A program made the translations under genes and the position numbers. DNA of 64,000 nucleotides, from the NCBI GenBank assembly GCA_016192455.1, contig JACPUC010000001.1, positions 186,001 to 250,000 of the forward strand, read 5' to 3'. This document shows, piece after piece, positions 17,106-25,785 of the stretch. The notes beneath the pieces were generated by a model. The model saw only the letters and a program-made list of their open reading frames with translations. It was not told the DNA's origin and did no database searches. The stretch is from Candidatus Tectimicrobiota bacterium (GTDB taxonomy: Bacteria > JACPUC01). Numbering within the stretch: the first letter of the stretch is position 1; each line of letters starts with the position of its first letter.

Positions 17106-18443
17106 TCACTCCTTCAGGATGCGCACGGGCGAGCCGGAGCGCAACGACTCGTTGCCGAGCACCACCACCTGCTGGCCGGGCGCCACCTCGCCATCCACGG
17201 CCACGTACTCCCCTTTCGCCACCCCGGTGGTGACGCGCACCGCCCGCACCGTCTTGGGCTTGGCGTTGCCGCCGTCTCCCAGCACGACAAAGACGGTCGG
17301 ACCATCGCGATCGACGATGGCATCCTTCGGCACCAAGGTGACCAGGCGTTCGTCGAGGACGAGCTGCAGACGAACGAACATGCCGCCCATCAACTCAATG
17401 CGGGGGTTCTCGATGGCGATCTTCACGGGGAAGGCCCGCGTCGAGACGTTGGCCCGGGGCGCGATGTGCTCGACCGTGCCACGGAAGAGTTTCCGCGGCA
17501 AGGCGTCGGCGCGAACCTCGGCCGCCAGGCCTTTCCTCACCATGCCGATGTGCTTCTCACTGATTTCCGTCAGCGCATAGACCGTGTCGAGCTTCAGGAG
17601 GTCCACCACCTTGCCGCCAGGCAGGATATGCTCCCCGACCTCGACGTGCTTGGCGGCGATGAGGCCGTCGAACGGGGCCTTCACGGAGAACTTGCGCACC
17701 TCGTCAAGGAGACGTTCCACGTTCGCCTGCCTGGCGGCCGCCTCCGCCTCGGCCGCGAGGATGTCCTCCTCGCGGCTTCCCGCCTCGGCTTCGGCGAGCT
17801 CCGCGACGGCGCGCTGCAGGTCGGCGTCGGCCGCCTCGTAGGTGAGGCGCGCCTCCTGCACATCATTCAGAGAGATGACGTTCTGTTGACGCAGCATTTC
17901 GGCGCGCTCGAGCTTCTGTTGCAAGCGGCGCGCATTCGCCCGCCGGCTCTCGACCGTGGCTCGCCGCTGAGCGATCTCCTCCGGCCGCAGGCCGCGCTTC
18001 AGCTTGGCGAGGTTCGCCTGCGCCTTGCGCAGCTCGGCCCTGGCGGCGCGCACCTCGATCTCCTTGGTCGTGCCGTCGATCTGACAGATCACCTGGCCCG
18101 CCTTCAGGCGATCGCCGATTTCCACCTTGCAGGTGCGCACCTGCCCTTCAACCTCGGAGCTGATCGTGCTGGAGAGCTCCGGAACGATCGTGCCGACGCT
18201 GCCGATCGTGCTGCGCACCCTGTCGCTGCGCACCGCGGCGACCTCCACCTGCATGGGACCGAACCCCTGCCCCCAGGCCGCGGCTGACCAGTCCGCCGCG
18301 GACACGCCCCCCAGCAGTAGGAGCGCCAGCGCGCCGCCTCGCCAGCGCCGGCTCCGACTTGGCGACACGTCGAACTTCCTCGCGCGCCTTTCCCTCGGCG
18401 CTTCGCTCAGCCGCGGTAGGGGTGCGCCGATCGCCTGCGTCAC
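17106..18443 (-). CDS. RND efflux periplasmic adaptor (membrane fusion protein, HlyD-like)
   Basis: This 445-residue protein has an N-terminal hydrophobic anchor (about 37-58). The split lipoyl half-motifs follow (V-E-G-Q-V-R-T-C-K-V-E-I-G-D-R-L-K-A-G-Q and later F-S-V-K-A-P-F-D-G-L-I-A-A-K), separated by an Ala/Glu/Arg-rich coiled-coil hairpin at about 130-240. Beta-barrel and membrane-proximal domains complete the fold. Such proteins bridge the inner-membrane pump to an outer-membrane channel. The gene is 219 nt upstream of the permease gene on the same strand, consistent with one operon. The GTG start at 18443 is the longest reading, and the true start may lie further in. The transported compound is unknown. 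Confidence 0.86.
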   Translation of the reverse strand: MTQAIGAPLPRLSEAPRERRARKFDVSPSRSRRWRGGALALLLLGGVSAADWSAAAWGQGFGPMQVEVAAVRSDRVRSTIGSVGTIVPELSSTISSEVEGQVRTCKVEIGDRLKAGQVICQIDGTTKEIEVRAARAELRKAQANLAKLKRGLRPEEIAQRRATVESRRANARRLQQKLERAEMLRQQNVISLNDVQEARLTYEAADADLQRAVAELAEAEAGSREEDILAAEAEAAARQANVERLLDEVRKFSVKAPFDGLIAAKHVEVGEHILPGGKVVDLLKLDTVYALTEISEKHIGMVRKGLAAEVRADALPRKLFRGTVEHIAPRANVSTRAFPVKIAIENPRIELMGGMFVRLQLVLDERLVTLVPKDAIVDRDGPTVFVVLGDGGNAKPKTVRAVRVTTGVAKGEYVAVDGEVAPGQQVVVLGNESLRSGSPVRILKE

Positions 18444-18709
18444 GCGCGCGAACCTCCCTGCTCGTGTCGGGCGCCGGCGCCGCCCCGCCGCCTTTGCGCC
18501 GCCGCATCCCTCCTGCTACCATGGAGCAGTGTAGCACGTGCGGCAGCGGAGCGTCGAACCGCGGTCGCGGGCGGCCGCCGCACCCGTGCGGGGCGCCGCG
18601 CTCACGTGCCCTGGGGGGCCGCAGGGGTATCGACGTCAGCCGCCCTGCCACCACGGCAGCGCCCGCCGTGAGGAACCCCGCCGCCGTCCCCCACGGAGGC
18701 GACCCTGCC

Positions 18710-20317
18710 ATGCAGCCCTACCCCCAGCGCCCTTCCCTGACCTATCCGGAAATCCCTGTCTCCGCCACCCTCGAGCAGACCGCGGCGAAGCTGCCGGAGA
18801 AGATTGCCGTGGTCGACGGCGAGCGCACGGCGACGTACGGCGAGCTCCGCGCCCAGGCCTGGCGCTGCGCCGCGGCCATGCAGCGCTTGGGGGTGCGCCG
18901 CGGGGATCGCGTCGGGCTGCTGTTGCCGAACAGTCTCGAGTTCATCATCGCCTACTACGGCGCCCTGCGCGCCGGCGCCGTCGTCTCCACCCTGAACCCC
19001 ATGCTCACGGCGCGGGAGCTGGAGTACCAGCTCAACGATGCCGCCTGCGCCGCGCTCATTGCGCACGAGTCGCTCATGCCGAGGGTGCGCGAGGCGGGCG
19101 GGCGCCTCGGCACGCTCCGCCGGCGCATCGTGGTGGGGGAGGAGCACCAGGAGGATGAGTTCCTGTTGCACGACCTCCTGGACGACGCCAGCGGCGCGCA
19201 GCCGGCGCCCCTTGCCCTCGAGGTGCGCCGCGAGCTGGCGGTGCTGCCCTACTCGAGCGGCACCACCGGATTCCCCAAGGGGGTGATGCTGAGCCACTTC
19301 AACCTCGTGGCTAATATGCATCAGTTCGCGCACGCCTGCGAGATACGCGAAAGCGACGTCTTCCTGACGCACCTGCCGCTGTACCACATCTACGGCATGA
19401 ACCTGCTCCTGGGGAGCGCGGTGCTGGTGGGGGCGCGGCAGGTGCTGATGCGCCACTTCACGCCGGAAGCGTGCGCGAGCCTCATTGCCCAGCACCGCTG
19501 CACGCTCCTCTTCACGGTGCCGCCGGTGATCCTCCTGCTCAGCCAGCTTCCCGAGCTGGAGCGCCACGACCTCTCCTCCCTGCGCTACGTCTTCTGCGGC
19601 GCCGCGCCGCTGCCCGTGGAGGTGGCCCAGACCTTCAGCCGGCGCACCGGCCTCCTCCTCAGCGAGGGCTACGGCATGACCGAGACCTCGCCGATGCTCA
19701 TCGCCAACCCGCTGGGGCGCGTCAAGCTCGGCTCCATCGGCACGCTCGTGAGCGACACCGAGCACCGCATCGTGGACGCCGCGCACGGCGAGCGCGAGCT
19801 AGGGGATGACGAGGCGGGCGAGCTCCTGGTGCGGGGTCCCCAGGTGATGCTGGGCTACTGGCGCAACCGGCAGGCGACGGCCGCCTGCCTGCGCCATGGT
19901 TGGTTGGCCACCGGCGACCCGGTGCGGCGCGACGCCGAGGGCTACTTCTCCGCCGTGGAACGCAAGAAGGAGATGATCAAGTACAAGGGCTACCAGGTGG
20001 CGCCGGCGGAGCTTGAGGCGGCGCTCCTCGAGCACCCCGAGGTGCTCGATTGCGCCGTGGTGCGGCTGCCGGACGCCGAGGCGGGCGAGGTGCCGAAGGC
20101 CTTCGTGGTGCGGCGGCCCGGCAGCGCCCTCGACGCCGCCACGCTCATGGGCTTCGTCGCCGCGCGGGTTGCCGCCTACAAGCGGGTGCGCGCGGTGGAG
20201 TTCATCGACGCCATCCCCAAGAGCCCCTCCGGGAAAATCCTGCGCCGCCTGCTCGAGAAGCAGGGCCAGCCGGCCCCAACCTCGCCGCCGCGGGGAGACG
20301 AAACCTCCCTCGCATGA
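18710..20317 (+). CDS. AMP-forming acyl-CoA ligase (long-chain fatty acid/aryl-CoA synthetase family)
   Basis: The 535-residue product contains the adenylation-family core motifs: [11 protein letters not shown] (phosphate loop, about residue 183), Y-G-M-T-E-T-S-P (about 322), T-G-D-P-V-R-R-D (about 402), [13 protein letters not shown] (hinge region), and the catalytic Lys near the C-terminus in S-P-S-G-K-I-L-R-R. The enzyme should activate a carboxylic acid to acyl-AMP and transfer it to CoA. GGAGGC lies 9 nt before ATG 18710; the same frame is open upstream, but without a start signal. It is divergent from the RND genes and followed by a nuoB gene with its own promoter. Substrate could be a fatty acid, 4-coumarate-like acid or cyclohexane-carboxylate. 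Confidence 0.87.
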   Translation: MQPYPQRPSLTYPEIPVSATLEQTAAKLPEKIAVVDGERTATYGELRAQAWRCAAAMQRLGVRRGDRVGLLLPNSLEFIIAYYGALRAGAVVSTLNPMLTARELEYQLNDAACAALIAHESLMPRVREAGGRLGTLRRRIVVGEEHQEDEFLLHDLLDDASGAQPAPLALEVRRELAVLPYSSGTTGFPKGVMLSHFNLVANMHQFAHACEIRESDVFLTHLPLYHIYGMNLLLGSAVLVGARQVLMRHFTPEACASLIAQHRCTLLFTVPPVILLLSQLPELERHDLSSLRYVFCGAAPLPVEVAQTFSRRTGLLLSEGYGMTETSPMLIANPLGRVKLGSIGTLVSDTEHRIVDAAHGERELGDDEAGELLVRGPQVMLGYWRNRQATAACLRHGWLATGDPVRRDAEGYFSAVERKKEMIKYKGYQVAPAELEAALLEHPEVLDCAVVRLPDAEAGEVPKAFVVRRPGSALDAATLMGFVAARVAAYKRVRAVEFIDAIPKSPSGKILRRLLEKQGQPAPTSPPRGDETSLA

Positions 20318-20372
20318 CGCTGTTTCACCGACCCCTCCTCAGCCGCGCGCAGCGGCGGCGGCCGGGGCGCAA

Positions 20373-20401
20373 TTGACGCCGCCGTGCCCGCTTTCTATAC
20401 T
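20373..20401 (+). promoter_or_regulatory. Sigma-70-like promoter for nuoB
   Basis: TTGACG at 20373-20378 and TATACT at 20396-20401 are separated by exactly 17 nt, a 5/6 plus 5/6 match to the housekeeping consensus. Transcription would begin near 20408 and give a leader of about 110 nt before ATG 20520. Confidence 0.6.
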
Positions 20402-20519
20402 TGGGATGACGAGCGCGGCCGCGCGGACGAGAAGCGGATGCCCAGCTTGGCGACGTAGGGTGGGGAGCGGCTTGCGCCTGCCGCGGCTCAACTTCGCAGG
20501 AAGGAGAGAGGAGCCTCTC

Positions 20520-21065
20520 ATGGGATACCTCGAGGCACAATATAAAGAGGAACCCTTCTTCACCACGACCATTGACAAGGTGGTGAACTGGGCGCGGTCA
20601 TCGTCGCTCTGGCCGATGACGTTCGGCATCTCGTGCTGCGCCATTGAGATGATGGCCACCGGCGCCTCGCGCTTCGACCTGGACCGGCTGGGGGTGATCT
20701 TCCGGGCGACGCCGCGCCAGTCCGACCTGATGATCGTGGCCGGCACCGTGACGTACAAGATGGCGCCGGTGGTGCGCAAGGTGTACGACCAGATGCCCGA
20801 GCCCCGCTGGGTGATTGCCATGGGGGGATGCACGGTGTCCGGCGGACCGTTCCCGACCTACAGCGTGCTGCAGGGGATCGACTACGTGGTGCCGGTGGAT
20901 GTGCACGTGCCGGGGTGCGCGCCGCGGCCCGAGGCGCTCCTCTACGGCATCCTCATGCTGCAGAAGAAAATCCAGGAGAGCCGCCCCGGCATCCTGGAGA
21001 TGATCCGGGGCAGCCTGCAGCGCTACAAGGAGAGCAAGCTCCTGCGCCCGCTCGCCAAGGCGTGA
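20520..21065 (+). CDS. nuoB: NADH-quinone oxidoreductase subunit B (solitary)
   Basis: The 181-residue product has all four cysteines that bind the terminal 4Fe-4S cluster N2: C39-C40 in G-I-S-C-C-A-I-E, C104 in M-G-G-C-T-V-S-G-G and C133 in V-P-G-C-A-P-R-P-E. The flanking sequence is that of complex I rather than of a hydrogenase small subunit. Length matches the family. A purine-rich AAGGAGAGAGGAG precedes the ATG. In most genomes nuoB sits in a nuoA-N operon; here no other nuo gene is within view, and the neighbours are an acyl-CoA ligase and TRAP genes. It may supply B subunit to a complex encoded elsewhere, or be an additional paralogue. Confidence 0.93.
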   Translation: MGYLEAQYKEEPFFTTTIDKVVNWARSSSLWPMTFGISCCAIEMMATGASRFDLDRLGVIFRATPRQSDLMIVAGTVTYKMAPVVRKVYDQMPEPRWVIAMGGCTVSGGPFPTYSVLQGIDYVVPVDVHVPGCAPRPEALLYGILMLQKKIQESRPGILEMIRGSLQRYKESKLLRPLAKA

Positions 21066-21371
21066 GCATGGCGCATCTCCCCGCTTTCCGCCCCCCCTGA
21101 TGATCCCAGGTGTGCGCGAGGAGTGGGGTATTCACCTCGTAGCCCGCGGCCCCAGGCGCCAGTGGCGAGCCTCATGCGCGGCGCTGGCGCGGCCGTTGTC
21201 CCACCTCGCCGGCGACGCCCCCTTCCCCCCAGCAAGGCGACGCAGCCCTCCTGCCGCAAGCTCGCGGCTTTCGCCAGGAACCTTCCCGGCGAAAGGCGCC
21301 CTGCCGCGGCGAAGCCGTGACCCCTCCCGCCGCCGCCATCTCCAGCGGCCAAACTGAACTGGGTATGCTGG
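21066..21371. other. Gene-free spacer between nuoB and the TRAP cluster
   Basis: No coding region is supported. The stretch is GC-rich, with several imperfect inverted repeats around 21255-21310 that may end the nuoB transcript. No T-run was seen. Confidence 0.35.
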
Positions 21372-21400
21372 TTGACGCAGCGTAGGACATCCTGTAAGCT
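21372..21400 (+). promoter_or_regulatory. Sigma-70-like promoter of the dctP cluster
   Basis: TTGACG (21372-21377) and TAAGCT (21395-21400) are separated by 17 nt, 90 nt upstream of the first dctP start. The -35 box is strong and the -10 box moderate (4/6). Confidence 0.45.
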
Positions 21401-21489
21401 GACTCCCATGCGGGTGCACATCTCGCCGTTCTCCTACCTCCTGATCGTCCGAGGACCAGTGCGCCCGGTCGATCCGAAGGAGAAGACGC

Positions 21490-22521
21490 ATGCAGACGCT
21501 TAGTCGTGGAACGATAGCTGCCCTGCTTAGCCTCGCCCTCGCTTTTCTTCTCTTTCCCGCTGCCGTCTTCAGCGCCGAGTTCACGATGAAGTGCGGCACG
21601 CCTGGCGCGGCGACCGATCCTCTCACGAAGCAAGTGGAGTGGGGCCTGAAGGAGATCGAGAAGCGCTCGAATGGCCGCATTACGGGTCGCGTCTTTCCGG
21701 CCTCGCAGCTTGGCGGCAACATTCAGATGATCGAGCAGTTGCAGCTCGGCACGCTGGAGTGCACGAACGGCGCGGTGGCTTTCCTGAGCGGCGCCTACCC
21801 GCCGGTGACCATCTTCGACCTCCCCTTCGTCTTCCCCGATGACCCCGAGGTCATGCGCAAGGTCCTGAAGGAGGGCAAGAGCGCGCGCTGGCTGCTCGAT
21901 GACATGCAGCGGGTGGGCCTGAAGGGCTTGGCCTTCCATACCAGCGGGTACAAGCAGTTCACCACCAACAAGCCGGTGCGCAAGCTGGAGGACATGCGAG
22001 GCATCAAGTTCCGCTCCATGACCTCGCCCATCCTGCTCGAGCAGTTCAAGTCGCTGGGCGCCAACGCCGTGCCGGTCGCCTTCGCGGAGACCTACAGCGC
22101 CTTGCAGACCGGCGTCGCCGAGGGCCAGGAGAACCCCTACTGGGCCACCCATAAGATGAAGTTCTTCGAGGTCCAGAAGTACCTGATTCAGACCAACCAC
22201 GGGGTCATCATCTCGCACGTCCTGGCCAGCAAGAAGTGGTGGGATCGCCTCCCCGCCGACCTGGGGAAGATCGTGCGCGAGGTCTTCGTCGACGCCGAGG
22301 AGGTTTTCTGGAACGAGAGCATGAAAGCCGACGAGGAGGCGATCCAGGTCATGAAGAAGGCGGGGCTGCAGTTCATCAAGCTTGCTCCCGAGGAGCGGGC
22401 GCGCTTCCGCAAGGCCACCGAGGGGGTGAAGAATGTCTACATCAACCGTATCGAGAAGGGCAAGATGCTGCTTGACATGCTGGAAGCCGACATCGCCTCG
22501 TTCGCAAAGCAGGGGAAATAG
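21490..22521 (+). CDS. dctP: TRAP transporter solute-binding protein DctP, copy 1
   Basis: The 343-residue protein has an N-terminal signal sequence (hydrophobic to about residue 28). The DctP fold follows: T-M-K-C-G-T-P near the start of the mature protein, I-K-F-R-S-M around 170-175 with the conserved Arg that binds the substrate carboxylate, and Q-E-N-P-Y-W near 215. AAGGAGA precedes the ATG. It captures an organic acid in the periplasm and delivers it to the DctQM membrane pair encoded downstream. It is the first of three consecutive paralogues of similar length and high identity. At the DNA level its 5' third is almost identical to copy 2, while its middle resembles copy 3. Ligand unknown. 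Confidence 0.9.
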   Translation: MQTLSRGTIAALLSLALAFLLFPAAVFSAEFTMKCGTPGAATDPLTKQVEWGLKEIEKRSNGRITGRVFPASQLGGNIQMIEQLQLGTLECTNGAVAFLSGAYPPVTIFDLPFVFPDDPEVMRKVLKEGKSARWLLDDMQRVGLKGLAFHTSGYKQFTTNKPVRKLEDMRGIKFRSMTSPILLEQFKSLGANAVPVAFAETYSALQTGVAEGQENPYWATHKMKFFEVQKYLIQTNHGVIISHVLASKKWWDRLPADLGKIVREVFVDAEEVFWNESMKADEEAIQVMKKAGLQFIKLAPEERARFRKATEGVKNVYINRIEKGKMLLDMLEADIASFAKQGK

Positions 22522-22536
22522 TAGCAACGGCGGAGC

Positions 22537-22554
22537 GCCTGTCTGCCGACAGGC
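22537..22554. other. Intercistronic hairpin between dctP copies 1 and 2
   Basis: GCCTGTC-TGCC-GACAGGC is a perfect 7-bp stem with a 4-nt loop, beginning 15 nt after the stop of dctP copy 1. It resembles the palindromes at 607-804 in core sequence (CCTGTC/GACAGG). It may stabilise the upstream message or be a dispersed repeat. Confidence 0.45.
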
Positions 22555-22611
22555 AGGCCTGAGGAGGCGCTGTCGCTAGCGGCGGCAACCTCGCGCAAAA
22601 GGAACCTGGCC

Positions 22612-23634
22612 ATGTGGAGAATGCTCTGGAAGAGTGCGCTCGTGCTGGCGAGCGTCAGCATCCTCGTGGGAGCTGGTCCCGCTGCCGTCTTCAGCGCCGA
22701 GTTCACGATGAAGTGCGGCACGCCTGGCGCGGCGACCGATCCTCTCACGAAGCAAGTGGAGTGGGGCCTGAAGGAGATCGAAAAGCGCTCGACTGGCCGC
22801 ATTACGGGCAAGGTCTTTCCGGCCTCGCAGCTTGGCGGCAACATTCAGATGATCGAGCAGTTGCAGCTTGGCACGCTGGAGTGCACGAACGGCGCGGTGG
22901 CTTTCCTGAGCGGCGCCTACCCGCCGGTGACCATCTTCGACCTCCCCTTCGTCTTTCCCGAGAACCCCGAGGTCACCCGCAAGGTTGTGAAGGAAGGCAA
23001 GACCGCGCAGTGGCTTCTCGATGACATGGGTCGGGTTGGGCTCCAGGGCCTGGCCTTCCACGCCTCGAGCTACAAGCAGTTCACCACCAACAAGCCGGTG
23101 CGCAAGCTCGATGACATGTCGGGCATCAAGTTCCGCACCATGGCCTCGCCCATCCTCCTCGAGCAGTTCAAGTCGCTGGGCGCCAACGCCGTGCCGATCG
23201 CCTTCGCGGAGACCTACAGCGCCCTGCAAACCGGCGTCGCCGAGGGGCAGGAGAACCCCTACTGGGCCACCCATAAGATGAAGTTCTTCGAGGTCCAGAA
23301 GTACCTCATCGAGAGCAACCATGGGGTCACTGTCACGCACGTCCTGGCCAGCAAGAAGTGGTGGGATCGCCTGCCGGCCGACCTGCGCAAGATCGTGCGT
23401 GAGGTCTTCCGCGAGGCAGAGGAGGTCTACTGGCAAGAAAACCAGAAAGCCGACGAGGAAGCGATCAAGATCATGAAGGCAGCGGGGCTGCAGTTCATCA
23501 AGCTTGCTCCCGAGGAGCGGCTGCGCTTCCGCAAGGCAACGGAGAAGGTGAAGAACGTCTACATCAACCGCATCGAGAAGGGCAAGATGCTGGTTGATAT
23601 GCTGGAAGCCGACATCGCCGCGTTCTCCAAGTAA
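22612..23634 (+). CDS. dctP: TRAP transporter solute-binding protein DctP, copy 2
   Basis: The 340-residue product starts with M-W-R-M-L-W-K and a signal peptide ending near F-S-A. The mature domain keeps the DctP hallmarks: G-G-N-I-Q-M-I-E-Q-L, I-K-F-R-T-M with the carboxylate-binding Arg, and G-Q-E-N-P-Y-W. AAGGAA lies upstream of the ATG. Differences from copy 1 cluster at residues about 125-150 and 240-290, around the ligand cleft and the outer helices, so specificity may differ. It forms one array with copies 1 and 3 at short spacing. Confidence 0.9.
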   Translation: MWRMLWKSALVLASVSILVGAGPAAVFSAEFTMKCGTPGAATDPLTKQVEWGLKEIEKRSTGRITGKVFPASQLGGNIQMIEQLQLGTLECTNGAVAFLSGAYPPVTIFDLPFVFPENPEVTRKVVKEGKTAQWLLDDMGRVGLQGLAFHASSYKQFTTNKPVRKLDDMSGIKFRTMASPILLEQFKSLGANAVPIAFAETYSALQTGVAEGQENPYWATHKMKFFEVQKYLIESNHGVTVTHVLASKKWWDRLPADLRKIVREVFREAEEVYWQENQKADEEAIKIMKAAGLQFIKLAPEERLRFRKATEKVKNVYINRIEKGKMLVDMLEADIAAFSK

Positions 23635-23715
23635 GGGAGTGAGCAGCAACGGACCGGCGCCCGAGACGGCGCGATCAGTCTAGGCAGCACTCTGGTGCAG
23701 GGAAGGAGACCGTGT

Positions 23716-24741
23716 ATGTGGAGAATCCTGTGGAAAATTGCGCTCGTTCTCGTCAGTCTGAGCCTCCTCGTTGGATTCGGTCCGGCGGCCAGCTACGGCG
23801 CCGAGTTCACGATGAAGTGCGGCACGCCGGGGGCGGCGGACGATGCCACCAGCACCCAGGCGGCATGGTCGATGAAAGAGATCGAAAAGCGCACCAACGG
23901 CCGCGTCACCGGCAAGCTCTTCCCGGCCTCGCAGCTTGGCCCCAACATCCAGATGATCGAGCAGTTGCAGCTCGGCACCCTGGAATGCACGTCCGGCGCG
24001 GTGGCCTTCCTGAGCGGCGCTTACCCGCCGGTGACCATCTTCGACCTCCCCTTCGTCTTCCCCGATAACCCCGAGGTCATGCGCAAGGTCCTGAAGGAGG
24101 GCAAGAGCGCGCGTTGGCTGCTCGATGACATGCAGCGGATGGGCCTGAAGGGCCTGGCCTTCCATACCACCGGCTACAAGCAGTTCACCACCAACAAGCC
24201 GGTGCGCAAGCTCGAGGAGATGGCGGGCATCAAGTTCCGCACCATGGCCTCGCCCATCCTGCTCGAGCAGTTCAAGTCGCTGGGCTCCAACGCCGTGCCG
24301 ATCGCCTTCGCGGAGACCTACAGCGCCCTGCAGACCGGTGTCGCCGAGGGCCAGGAGAACCCCTACTGGGCCATCCATAAGATGAAGTTCTTCGAGGTCC
24401 AGAAGTACCTCATCGAGAGCGACCATGGGGTGATCGTCATCTATGACCTGGTGAGCAAGAAGTGGTGGGACCGCCTCCCCGCCGATCTGCAGAAGATCAT
24501 TCAGGAGGTGTTCATCGAGGCGGAGAAGGTCACCTGGGCTGAGAGCAAGAAGACCGACGAGGAAGCGATCCAGATTATGAAGAAGGCGGGGCTGCAGTTC
24601 ATCAAGATTTCCCCGGAGGAGCGGGCGCGCTTCCGCAAGGCCACCGCGGGGGTGAAGAACGTCTACGTCAACCGCATCGAGAAGGGCAAGATGCTGGTCG
24701 ACCTGCTCGAGGCGGATATTGCGAAGTTCTCCAAGATGTAG
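23716..24741 (+). CDS. dctP: TRAP transporter solute-binding protein DctP, copy 3
   Basis: A 341-residue protein with a leader almost the same as copy 2 (M-W-R-I-L-W-K). It is the most divergent of the three near the mature N-terminus (A-A-D-D-A-T-S-T-Q replaces A-T-D-P-L-T-K-Q), yet shares a long nearly identical block with copy 1 in the middle. The carboxylate-binding Arg is kept in I-K-F-R-T-M. GGAAGGAG is 6 nt before ATG 23716; the frame can be extended to 23695 without a better start signal. Two strong hairpins follow the gene, so receptor message may be made in excess of the membrane-component message. Confidence 0.9.
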   Translation: MWRILWKIALVLVSLSLLVGFGPAASYGAEFTMKCGTPGAADDATSTQAAWSMKEIEKRTNGRVTGKLFPASQLGPNIQMIEQLQLGTLECTSGAVAFLSGAYPPVTIFDLPFVFPDNPEVMRKVLKEGKSARWLLDDMQRMGLKGLAFHTTGYKQFTTNKPVRKLEEMAGIKFRTMASPILLEQFKSLGSNAVPIAFAETYSALQTGVAEGQENPYWAIHKMKFFEVQKYLIESDHGVIVIYDLVSKKWWDRLPADLQKIIQEVFIEAEKVTWAESKKTDEEAIQIMKKAGLQFIKISPEERARFRKATAGVKNVYVNRIEKGKMLVDLLEADIAKFSKM

Positions 24742-24792
24742 GTGGGGTGCGCGCCGCCGTTGTAAAAGCTGACGTGTCAGTGCTGTGGCGGC

Positions 24793-24816
24793 GGAGAACC
24801 TGGCGGCCAGGTCTCC
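24793..24816 (+). other. Hairpin after dctP copy 3
   Basis: GGAG-(A)-ACCTGG, loop CGG, CCAGGT-CTCC forms a 10-bp stem with one bulged A, 52 nt after the stop codon. It is the first of two consecutive hairpins. Confidence 0.5.
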
Positions 24817-24842
24817 ACCGCAAGGTGTCGGGGCCGAGGGAC

Positions 24843-24880
24843 AACGGGGCTTCGCAGCGCGTTTTCCGCGAAGCCCCGTT
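24843..24880 (+). terminator. 13-bp perfect hairpin separating dctP genes from dctQM
   Basis: AACGGGGCTTCGC pairs with GCGAAGCCCCGTT around a 12-nt loop containing TTTT. Only two T residues follow the stem. It could act as a partial terminator or as a 3' stabiliser that raises binding-protein expression above that of the membrane subunits. Confidence 0.55.
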
Positions 24881-25275
24881 CAGCGTGAGCGCCGGCGTGA
24901 GGGAGGGGATGTCAAGCTTCGCGCGACGGCTTGCGCGCCGCCGACCTAGGATGCTCGCTGGGCGCCGGCTGCCAACGGTCCCCACGATTCAGGGTTCCGG
25001 GGGCGGGGGCTGGATGCGCGCAGCAGGTGACGGCAGGTCTTCGCCTTTTTGAGATCGTCCAGAGAGAGCCTCGAGGGGCTGTACGTCCTGGAGTACGCTC
25101 GGCGAGGGGACGCAGCGTCAGCCCCTGCCAGCCGCGGGCTTTCTCCACTCTCACCTCGAAACGTGGAATGCCTTCAAGCCGCGGCCAGGAAGCTCGGCCG
25201 GCAGGAGCCCCGCGGCATGCTCGCATTCTGCACAGCGTGTTCCCCACTGGCTTTGTAGGGAGCCTGGTAAGCGCG

Positions 25276-25779
25276 ATGCTCCAGAAACTTGATCGGTTCC
25301 TCAGCCGTCTTGAACGGGTCGTCATCGGCACCGCCCTCCTCCTCATGACGGCCATCACCTTCGTCAACACGATGCTGCGCTATGTGTTTGGCGTCACCTT
25401 CCACTGGGCGGAGGATACCTCCGTCTTCCTGATGATCTGCATGACGTTCTTTGCCGGAGCCTATGGCACGCGCCTGAACAGCCACATCACCATGAACGCG
25501 CTCTACGACACCGTCCCTCGCCGGGTGAGAAAGGTCCTCTACGCCGGCGGCCTCTTCATCTGCGGGCTCGCCTCGATCTTCCTCGTGCTCATGAGCTGGC
25601 AGGTCACCCGGACGATCTATGAGATGAAGGGAGAGATCGCCGCGATAGGCATTCCCGCCTACTGGCCCTACCTGGTCTCGTCCGTCGGCATCCTCTTCAT
25701 GAGCATCCATTTCATTCAGCTCGTGGCGCGCTTCCTGCGTACCGGCAACATCGACGACACCCTCGAAAACAGGGAGTAA
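25276..25779 (+). CDS. dctQ: TRAP transporter small membrane subunit DctQ
   Basis: The 167-residue product has four predicted transmembrane helices (about 15-37, 50-70, 90-112 and 130-150) and the family pattern of a Trp-Ala-Glu-Asp segment (F-H-W-A-E-D) after TM1. DctQ pairs with DctM in the inner membrane. The start is placed at ATG 25276 because the DctQ fold begins there (M-L-Q-K-L-D-R). The frame stays open upstream, and the nearest GGGAG is 13-14 nt away, so a GTG about 14 codons upstream is possible. Its stop codon lies 6 nt before dctM copy 1, implying coupling. Confidence 0.87.
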   Translation: MLQKLDRFLSRLERVVIGTALLLMTAITFVNTMLRYVFGVTFHWAEDTSVFLMICMTFFAGAYGTRLNSHITMNALYDTVPRRVRKVLYAGGLFICGLASIFLVLMSWQVTRTIYEMKGEIAAIGIPAYWPYLVSSVGILFMSIHFIQLVARFLRTGNIDDTLENRE

Positions 25780-25785
25780 TCCGCC

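Larger units (their letters stand above)
24742..25275. other. 534-nt spacer between receptor and membrane genes of the TRAP cluster
   Basis: It contains the two hairpins listed separately at 24793-24880. The remainder up to dctQ has an open plus-strand frame continuous with dctQ, but its composition and lack of motifs do not support it as coding. Confidence 0.4.

Noticed and set aside
24931-25275. Plus-strand frame extending dctQ upstream by more than 100 codons
   Set aside because: The extension lacks DctQ similarity and the DctQ fold begins at 25276.
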